Of a stretch of DNA of 64,000 nucleotides, positions 55,743 to 64,000 are shown piece by piece. Position 1 is the stretch's first letter; each line of letters opens with the position of its first letter. The position numbers and the translations under genes were made by a program. The DNA lies in NCBI GenBank assembly GCA_035578905.1, contig JAQJVL010002676.1:1-64000 (forward strand), in the 5' to 3' direction. Source of the DNA: Stictocephala bisonia. Lineage: Eukaryota > Arthropoda > Insecta > Hemiptera > Membracidae. The notes below the pieces were generated by a model. That model searched no databases. It saw nothing but the letters and a program-made list of their open reading frames with translations, and had not been told where the DNA came from.

Positions 55743-56957
55743 TTAGTCATAACCGTATCGTTTTACCAGTTTCCTTTGTCTCGTTGATCTTCTCAATTCT
55801 GTTGATTCAGGCAAAACTGGTGCGGGTATAATGTCAACATTTCCTTTACATAATGCATCATCAGTTTCTCCGTTTCCTTCAGATCGTGGTTGAATGACCT
55901 TTTCAGTTTCTTCATTTGTAACTCTCAAATGTCCTTGTGGCTTGAGAATATTTTCATTATTATGTACATTGACTTCTTGGTGATTAGAAGTTGGCCATCC
56001 TAGCAGTTTTGACTCTCCTCTTGAGTACTGGATACCGTCGTCTTGTTGGGTTGTAAGTATTTGATCTACGTGACGTCTTTCTTTCTTCCCCTTGTATTCT
56101 ATCCAGTAGTGTAAGTGCCCGTCTTTTTCAATGATCCGTCCGTATTTCCACCTTTGAGATTTGTTGTCAAAGTTTCTAAATTGGACCCAATCTCCAACTT
56201 TAAACTTCCTTTTAGGATCTTTAGATTCGATGTTCTCGTTAGGTCTTGTGTCTAGTAGAATGTCAAGTTTTGTTCTGATTCTCCTTCCAAGAAGTAACTC
56301 AGATGAACTCAGACCGGTTCCAGTGTGTGGGGTTCTTCGATACTGTATTAGTAGTCTGCAAAGTTTTAGGTTGATGTCCCCGGGTTCTGATGACATAGCT
56401 TTGTGACCTTTCTTGATGACCTGGACATAACGTTCCACCTGGCCGTTGGATGATGGGTGGTACGGTGCCGTTCTCTTGTGACTGATACCATTCAGTTTGA
56501 GAAAAGTCTGAAATTCATGTGATGTGAACACTGTCCCGTTGTCAGAGACAACTGTGCATGGCAATCCAAACCTTGAAAAGATGTTTCGTAATTCCTTTAT
56601 GGTTCTCTGTGATGTTGCTGAGTTGACTGGTTCCACTTCCAACCATTTTGAATAGGAGTCAACTACAATGAGGAAGTATAGATTTTTAAAAGGACCTGCG
56701 AAATCAACGTGGATACGTTGCCATGGCAGTGTAGGGGGCTCCCAAGGGTGAACCGTCTTCGATGGATTGTTCTGCTTCTCACAACAAGGAAGGCAACTTC
56801 GTACACGTTGTTCGATATCACGGTCAATAGTTGACCACCAGCAGTAACTACGTGCTAGAGCCTTCATTTTAGTCATACCTATGTGAGCCGTATGCAGTTC
56901 GTCCAGGATAGTAAGGTCTTCATGTGTTTGCCTAGTAAGGTCTTCATGTGTTATCAA
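55743..56957 (-). CDS. Ty3/gypsy integrase (3' part of pol), 5'-truncated
   Basis: 404 codons without interruption. Seen: zinc-binding H22, H25, C55, C58 (HHCC domain), and catalytic D85 (HVDFAG), D139 (VSDNGT) and E175 (NGQVERY) with exactly 35 residues between D139 and E175. A C-terminal region follows with VGDWVQFRN and the ending RRSTRQRKLVKRYGYD, typical of gypsy integrases. Protease, RT and RNase H, which should precede it, are absent. The first 16 residues (MITHEDLTRQTHEDLT) come from a 24-bp minisatellite, so the present start is not original. The integrase core looks intact, but without RT and a 5' LTR the element cannot be autonomous. Confidence 0.9.
   Translation of the reverse strand: MITHEDLTRQTHEDLTILDELHTAHIGMTKMKALARSYCWWSTIDRDIEQRVRSCLPCCEKQNNPSKTVHPWEPPTLPWQRIHVDFAGPFKNLYFLIVVDSYSKWLEVEPVNSATSQRTIKELRNIFSRFGLPCTVVSDNGTVFTSHEFQTFLKLNGISHKRTAPYHPSSNGQVERYVQVIKKGHKAMSSEPGDINLKLCRLLIQYRRTPHTGTGLSSSELLLGRRIRTKLDILLDTRPNENIESKDPKRKFKVGDWVQFRNFDNKSQRWKYGRIIEKDGHLHYWIEYKGKKERRHVDQILTTQQDDGIQYSRGESKLLGWPTSNHQEVNVHNNENILKPQGHLRVTNEETEKVIQPRSEGNGETDDALCKGNVDIIPAPVLPESTELRRSTRQRKLVKRYGYD
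56906..56955. repeat. 24-bp minisatellite, two copies fused to integrase
   Basis: TAGTAAGGTCTTCATGTGTT twice, 24 bp apart, the same unit as at 54333-54432. Because 24 is a multiple of 3 it stays open on the minus strand and adds THEDLTRQ-type residues to the integrase frame. Confidence 0.9.
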
Positions 56958-56959
56958 GT

Positions 56960-57255
56960 AATGTCTTATTTACGTCTTATGGCTCGTCTGCTATAATTCA
57001 TCAATCTGGAGATTTCCGTATTTTGTAACGCGTTTTCATGTTTTTCAGAGCGCGGTGTTTGAGCACACTGTACATGGTTTGACTTTTATTTTCTGTGATC
57101 ACTATATCACTCAGTAACTCATTAAAGAATCAAAAATCTAGAGTAAACCATCTTCTTTGGTGATTGATATAATTAAAATCGCGATATCTTGATTATAAAC
57201 ATGTTTTATAAGAAAAAGGTCAATAAGAGACTCAGAACAAATCTTTATTGGTTGC
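56960..57255. other. Unrecognised sequence up to the gap
   Basis: No feature recognised. The missing 5' part of the gypsy element is not here. Confidence 0.4.
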
Positions 57256-57355
57256 NNNNNNNNNNNNNNNNNNNNNNNNNNNNNNNNNNNNNNNNNNNNN
57301 NNNNNNNNNNNNNNNNNNNNNNNNNNNNNNNNNNNNNNNNNNNNNNNNNNNNNNN
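57256..57355. other. Assembly gap (100 N)
   Basis: Exactly 100 N. This round number usually marks a scaffold join of unknown true size. Confidence 0.99.
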
Positions 57356-60010
57356 TATTTGACGTTGTTCTAATACCTTGATTATTACAAACTTTAATGG
57401 AAGAACAATGAATTTCTATGTCTTATGACCTATCCAACTTACGTAAGTAACATATAATTTTCATTCGTATTGTTCGACAAGGAACGTTAGCAATAAAACA
57501 AGATGAATTTCTAACAAAGCTCTAATACAGCTTCTAAACAGCTTCTTACCTAAACAATTCCAAATAAATTAAATATAATCAAAACATACAAGATTGTTGA
57601 TAAGCATACAAATATAATCAACTTTTTAACATAAATTTTTATCAATAATTACGTAATAACTCAATCATTGTAGTTAAAGTAGTTTAAAGACCTGTTTATA
57701 AACAATCATTATTGTGTAATCTGTTTAGATAAGAAATCAGTTTCATTTAATTATAAGAAGCGATTTCTAATAAACTTCAAAGTTACATATATATTAACAT
57801 ATAGAAAAAAATTAGAACATTAATTACGTGTAGAAAATGTTTGTGGTAATATGTTGTAATGTTTAAGAATCATATGTACAATATATATTGCAATGCAAGT
57901 CTTTCTTTTTCTTTTAAGTGTGCCCGGTAGTTTTATTTTAAATGAGTTATTTTAATTTATATGATTATAGATTTATTTTTCTATGTACCTAACATGTATT
58001 ATGTGAAAGTAGCTTAGAATCATACGCTTATAGAAAAAAATATAGGCAGATATATGTGACAAATACAACTGAAATTAGATAAAATAGAACAATAAGATCA
58101 TTATTTACGAATAAAATGCTTTTTTATGTCTTTTCGTTGTTAACTGAATTATATAAGGTAGAAACCTTGGAAGAAGAGCTTTTTTCATTTGTAAACTGCA
58201 ATAGTAATAATTTTTATTGATCTCAGAAAAAATAGTACACATAACATTTACAAACAATATGAGAAAGCCACCACATGGACTACTGCTTGTGGGTGATGGC
58301 TGAGTTCAATCAGTTTATGAATTGTTGATAAATACTAAATACTTAATTCTAAAACAAAATTTGTAATACGAAAAAAAACATTATGAAACTAAAAAAAAAA
58401 AAAACATCGTGAAGATGGGTAAAATTACGTATAATAATGGAAACTATCATAAACTAACATTAAAATAGAGTTAAGGAGTTAAAGAAATGTCACTATCACT
58501 GCACACTCACACTCAAGTTCACTCGAAAAAATAACAATAATAATGCTGTCCGTTGCCGTTATAAGCTAACACCTCAACCAAAACTGCTCAAGTTGCAAAA
58601 AGTTTCTCTTATTAAGTTAGTTTTAAAGTAACTCAGAGCAGAGCAGCAAGTCTGTTGCCATTTTGAAAGTCAAGTTAATATACTTTTTAAAGTTTGACTT
58701 GGTAGAAAACACGCAAGTACGCTTTTGATTGTGATATTATTGACTTTTAACTTCTGGATACATAGTAATTATACTACAGTTTTATTGGTATTTACTACTT
58801 ATTTTAGACATAACTGGAGGGATTAAGATTTTTTCTAAACAATCATAATCTTTTAGTTAAAAAAATGAAAAACATCTTAATCCGTTCAGTTAAGTCTAAA
58901 AAATGTAGTTATAAAAACTTTTAACTTACATCTTGTAGTTGTTTTGTTTTATCTTGTAGTTGATTTTAAATCAGCTAAATTCACCACTTCATAAGGCCAC
59001 AAGTTGTAATATAGTGGTTAAAAAGTTTGTTGCATTTTTCCTGTCTCAAGAGAAGGTACATTAAATAATTTTGATAAAAAAATCGGGAAATAATTAGCTC
59101 GCCGAAAACCGATTGCACCACCTTAACCGGGCTTAACTTTTTTGGCACAGTGCTATAATGCAGCTACTTGAGAACAAAATATTGTGAAAATTGTAGAAAA
59201 TATATTCTATGATCAGTACTCTGACATGGCGTCCACTCAATGGTTGCCATAGGGTGGCACTACTAAAGAAGTTTGGAGTGTCCATGTTGGGTGGTAGTCA
59301 GATTCCGAACGTTGTGTAAGGAAGAAAACTAAGTATCAGGCTTTTCAATTAGCTGAAAATTACACCAATACTATGTGGTTTGAATTCCACGTAAATATGT
59401 AGGTCCCTTAGTTCGACCTGGATATTGGGATATTAATAAATGGTCCTTTCTAAGCATAAAGTTACAAGACCATACACTCATATAAAGCATTCCTTCACAT
59501 TCACCAATGTATCGCTGTTTTAATAATACGAGTATATGATAAATAGTAAACTACTCAATAATGAATGATGTGTACTCAATAAAAATAAATAGGATCAATT
59601 TTAAATAACAAATTATTACATTAATCAAATTAACATTAGAGATTGTTAAAGTATTAAAGAATATTATATCGTTCACGCTGAGAGACGAGAATGTCTTATT
59701 TCCTTGCAAACGGTTGGTAAAAACACCTTCATACATTTGCATGTAGATTGGATGGACCAAAGTTGTGTTTGGTAAAACATTTGCTTTCATGTAATACAAC
59801 ACGAACTTCCAATACATATCTTCTTTTAATATTACTGAAAAATATCTGTTAAGTACAAGTTTTACTTTATTTTCAGATTTCTTTCTGTTGTTAACTTTCC
59901 AAACCTGAACATTTATTATTTATAATAAATTTATTGAAAACGAATTTTAATAGTTTTCAAAAAATACATTATAGAGGACTTTTGATCAATAGGACAGTAC
60001 ATACTTGTAA
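57356..60010. other. AT-rich sequence with dispersed repeat
   Basis: No gene recognised. Positions 59250-59410 belong to dispersed repeat family C (GAAGTTTGGAGTGTCCATGT, TAGCTGAAAATTACACCA, GTGGTTTGAATTCCACGT), with an inverted relative at 61530-61675 and a weaker one at 22771-22880. Confidence 0.5.
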
Positions 60011-60019
60011 GTAAATATA

Positions 60020-60110
60020 TATACGCAGTCCGAAGCCTTAGCCACTGAGCCACCACGCCATCACCACCAGCATCTCTGCCTTCGTCCGTGCTCTGGGACT
60101 TGGGGTTTGC
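60020..60110 (-). mobile_element. SINE family B relic (A-box half)
   Basis: The minus strand reads GTGGTGGCTCAGTGGCTAAG with A box TGGCTCAGTGG at 60052-60042. The B-box side is not preserved. Confidence 0.5.
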
Positions 60111-60279
60111 GGATAGTGCAGAGTACTCGTGTAGTATTACTCGTATGCACTTATGTGCACTTATAAATATAACATTGTTATTGTTCTTCACCTTCCATGT
60201 TTACATTGTTGAAAAATAACCTCTTGTGTCTAGCTGCACCGTTCTGAGCTCTCTCTTTCATATGGTAAATGGTATAATA

Positions 60280-60397
60280 ACCTAACTTAACTTAACCTAA
60301 CCCAACCCAACCCAACCCAACCCAACCTAACCTAATCCAACCCAACCTAACATAACCTAACCCAACCTAACCTAACCCAACCTAACCTAACCTAACT
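60280..60397. repeat. Telomere-like (CCTAA/CCCAA)n tract
   Basis: About 23 five-base units mixing CCTAA, CCCAA and a few TCCAA/CATAA. CCTAA is the complement of TTAGG, the ancestral insect telomere repeat. Interspersed CCCAA units show it is a degenerate internal tract rather than a chromosome end. A smaller relative is at 12742-12785. Confidence 0.85.
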
Positions 60398-60399
60398 TT

Positions 60400-63300
60400 T
60401 AAAGAAAAAAACGTGATACCAGCCAGTCAGTAGCATTTAGATTTTACATTTACTTCTATAACTTACTAAACGAGTATATAATTATTCAAGACATTGTAGT
60501 AAGATTTATTCTTTATAGAAATGAAATACACGGAAATACTGATGATATGACACTGTAGAAGAAGTAGTCTGAAAATAAATGAAACAACGCTGTATAATAG
60601 TGCAGTGCTGCAGTGGAATAAACGTCCAGGTCGGGTGAATGAAATGTAACTAAACATTTGTTGAATGGGAAATGTAATATGCATGACCCAACCGTGTTGC
60701 CTCTTAATGCAAGGCTTATATTCAGAGAAGTGCGTCATTGAAACAGTTTCTGTAACATGTCTCAATCTCCATATAAATGTGTCGCCTACATTGCCATGTT
60801 ACAGGCAAATGTAAAAACTGTTTTTTCTTGATGCAGTATTGTTAATAGAAATAGTTTATATTTCATATTTTTTATGTTTAGCTCGTGAAGAAAAGGTCAT
60901 AAAAAATACTATAATTAAAGCGTAATAATCATTAATACGATATTACTGTAGTTAGGAAGAGTCATAATGTTGAAAACATAAAAGTAATTTATTAATCAGG
61001 TAACCTTTTTTCTGCTATGGTGTAGGACCTTTCAACATACGTATATCAGTGGGGTAAAATGTCCAATAGAAATACTAGTTTACATTACCCTAAGGTTTCA
61101 GATCTATAAACATTGGCATAGTTATTACAATTTATTTCAAACAGGTGATAAACACCACAAAACCTTGGCCAATTTGGTTTAAGTTGTTAAGTGTTTAACT
61201 TCCATCTTTTATGTGGATGCATATAAATATTTTTCCTTCCCTCATTACATATTTTCGATAAGTTAGTTTTTTTGTACTAAATGTTATAATCTAGAATGTT
61301 TATCACACAAAATATTTCATGTGATCGTTATTTTTGAAGTCTGCATTGGAAGAGCATTATGCATAATATAAAAAAACTATCAGAAATAATTGAAATAATT
61401 CAGTTTTAAGACGCCGGTCGTAATATGAGAGTGATGATTGTATATGAATAGGTGTAGTCATTGTAACTAACCAAGTCGACTGTTCCTTAGAAAAACTCGT
61501 GTAACGATAGCCAAAAAGCCAGTGTAACTAAGACACATGCAGTTTTACGTGGAATACAAACCAGTAGTATAATTTTCAGCTTATTGACAAGCCTGACAAT
61601 CAGTTTCCATTCATTCACAACACACCCCTCCTGACTACCACCCAACTTGGACACCCAAGACTTCTCTATTTGTGTTCAAGCTGATAAAAAACATTGAGTC
61701 GACATAGGGGCAGTAATAAAAAGGTATAACATATCACCTAAAATCTCCACAACACTTCTGAAAATAACAGGTTTTTATGAAGTTTTATAAATACCTCATG
61801 ACTGCGATTGTTATTATTAATTAAAACAGTTTCCATAATAATAATAATTACTAATTATAATACCATTACATTTAAATTTAGATATTTTAGTTAGATTTAG
61901 TACGTAACTTATTGAAAAGAAAATATCATAAAATACTTTGTGATAAAAAGCCAAGAACAAATTTCAGATGAATTTAATCCATTCGTTGAGTATGATACGG
62001 CTTTCTATAATATCATGCATATAAATATGATCATATTACAAATCCAGACTAAAACTATAATTTTCCTTGTTTCACTACAGCAACAATATATCTTGGTTTA
62101 GGGTAGTAATAGTTAGAAAGTTTTATATCCACATAAAACCCAGCTACAATATAGTAAACAGGATCTTTGTACTTCCTTACTCCGCCAAAGTGAATATCCT
62201 CACGCCAAAGTCAGATCTCATTTTGTGCTCCTGGGAATATCTAGACTTGCTTGTTCTTCCAACTTCAATTATATTGTGACCTCAGACATGTTTTAAAACT
62301 ATTATTTTTTAACTCTCTGCAATTTTATCCTCTAAACGTAACAAAAATTTATGAAAATCAATATTTATTTAGAATTTAATTACAGTAAGTTTATTGAAAT
62401 ATATATAGAGTTGTACCATAGGGATATATCTAGGAATGATATCTAGTGTGATCGTATTTATTCAGTACAATATAAATCTTAATATTTTGTAAAATACTGT
62501 TAATAAATTTCATTTATATTAATAGAAAGAAAACTTATTAATATAGTAGTGTAAGCTGGACTAAAAAGTTAAAAGAAGAGACAATAAAAGATCTCACACT
62601 AATCATTGTTTTGCAATAACAATGAAATGAAAATAAAGTTATTGTTTAGAAATTTTGCTTTTATAGAAATACTAAGTCCATGATAATATCTTTACATAAA
62701 GTTAATGGGAAAGATAAACATTTTAATCAGTATAACTCATTTTATATACACAGGGTGTCCCGAAAACTTAAAAAAAGCTTTGCCACATTGTTCAGTAAGG
62801 CGTTACTAACAAATACAATATAACTATTGTCCAACTTCAACTGTGTATAAGTATTTGATTTAAAAAATATATAAATATTTAAAAAATAGTTTAAGATGTA
62901 ATACTGAAACTCGTTAAGAATGTTATCTAAATGGAGTATCTTTTAATGAACGTTTTGATTTTCCTCTGAAATTCATTTTGAAAAGGCTTAAGTTAAACAT
63001 TTATTTGCTAAGTATCTAGAAAAGCAAGGATATATTTTAATTGTCACGATTTAAAATTGAAGTTGTCAAAAAAAAAAAAAAAAATGCAGTAAAATGTCTC
63101 CTAATTAAACAAATAACTTTACCTAATATACTATTTTAGCTTAAACCTTTTTTAAATATTTAAATTTCTGTCAAAATCACTCACACAAACACATCCACAG
63201 AAGACCAATCGAGATAAGACACCTGTTACATTGTAAAACAAGTTAGTATGGCCTGCTGAACAGTACAATGTGTTAAAGTTTGTGTAAATGGTTGTGGGGC

Positions 63301-64000
63301 ATTCTGTAGATACATCATGCCTAAATAGTATCATAGCATTAAATAAGGTAAATATATTGACTTTAATTTATTAAAAAAAAGAAAAATAATAAATAAGGTC
63401 AAAGAGTATAACCAAATTTGGCTGAGTGTTCCGTTTGAATAGAGAAAAATAATGCTCTTATGACATTTAATATGGAGAGGCCAAACGATAAAATACTTTA
63501 CTCAGCCCTTTTCCTCATAATAAAATTACAGCTATTAGATATTTTGAATAAAAGGTTTATATATGTATATTAAAAACAAAATAAAACTAATTAAGTTCAT
63601 TCTTAAAAAAACCTTTTAAAATAAATCTTCAATATGCGACCAATTTACGTCCAGGTTAATTGATTTATTTAGGTGAGCCGCTTTTACCGTCGACACTTGA
63701 GACTAAGTGAAACACCGTTAATCTCCCTCACTTAAGTGCTTGTTTGGCAAACTGCATTGCTGGGAGGAAATTTACATACCAGACACTATAAGAAGTGTTA
63801 GGTTTGAAAAAAGCTTTAATTTTATATTTTAGATAACGAATTCTAATAAATCTTCAACAAATTAGTGTAGTCAATAATTTGTCAATACAATGAACATGTA
63901 ATCTAACCATTGAATAATACGTAAAAAGTACAACTAATCAAAAGCCAGAGACGATACCATATATAATCACCATAAAACAACAATCATAATAAACATCTGG
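60400..64000. other. AT-rich sequence with repeat relics
   Basis: No gene recognised. Positions 61530-61675 (-) are dispersed family C. ACACAGGGTGTCCCGAAAAC at 62749 looks like one transposon terminus without a partner. Positions 63671-63755 match 32128-32222. The remainder is AT-rich with short chance ORFs. Confidence 0.45.

Noticed and set aside
62745..62790. ACACAGGGTGTCCCGAAAAC as a transposon end
   Set aside because: Looks like a terminal repeat seen in insect elements, but no inverse partner was found within reach.

Overview
The window is an AT-rich, gene-poor stretch of an animal genome, most likely an insect. The evidence is interspersed CCTAA/CCCAA (TTAGG-type telomere-like) tracts, tRNA-derived SINEs, Tc1/mariner elements, R1-like and other LINE relics, a Penelope-like element, Ty3/gypsy relics and several satellite arrays. 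No host protein-coding exon could be recognised. Almost everything interpretable is mobile-element or virus-like DNA. A 100-N scaffold gap lies at 57256-57355.

Layout: (1) Positions 1-7990 are an island unlike the rest. It holds one long intact minus-strand ORF (2824-6387, 1187 aa) for a protein-primed family-B DNA polymerase of the Maverick/Polinton-adintovirus type. A rearranged duplicate of the polymerase gene's 3' end (1-382) and a 1.65-kb near-perfect palindrome (383-2032) lie downstream of it. A CpG-bearing upstream block (6440-7940) carries 137-bp direct repeats, eleven copies of an ATTTTATATAGTA motif and repeated CATCTTGGATCC motifs. No capsid, ATPase, protease or integrase gene accompanies the polymerase. 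(2) Positions 8-31 kb are mostly unrecognised AT-rich DNA with scattered SINEs, LINE fragments, a TA-flanked inverted-repeat transposon (19135-20071), a minus-strand LTR with TATA box and a perfect heat-shock element (about 13950-14522), and a TG...CA solo LTR with a 4-bp target duplication (27089-27639). (3) At 31.4 kb two hammerhead-like Penelope terminal repeats face each other. (4) A 163-bp satellite (32.5-38.07 kb) is split by an LTR element of the same family as the 27-kb solo LTR (GGTT duplication), which is itself split by a dead Tc1-like transposon: a three-level nest. (5) At 44.5-45.8 kb lies a decayed Penelope-like RT/endonuclease between inverted hammerhead-bearing repeats. (6) 48.16-49.54 kb is a 52-bp minisatellite of about 27 copies. 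(7) 53.08-54.24 kb is a LINE ORF1 followed directly by a LINE-like 3' tail without ORF2. (8) 55.43-56.96 kb is a 3' fragment of a gypsy element with an apparently intact DDE integrase and LTR, joined in frame to a 24-bp minisatellite. (9) The rest to 64 kb is AT-rich DNA with SINE and dispersed-repeat relics and a telomere-like tract.

The best candidates for something new are the stand-alone PolB gene with its palindromic neighbour and unusual upstream array, the paired head-to-head hammerhead motifs, and the LTR with a canonical heat-shock element. Similarity statements come from reading the translation and recalled family features. No search was run.
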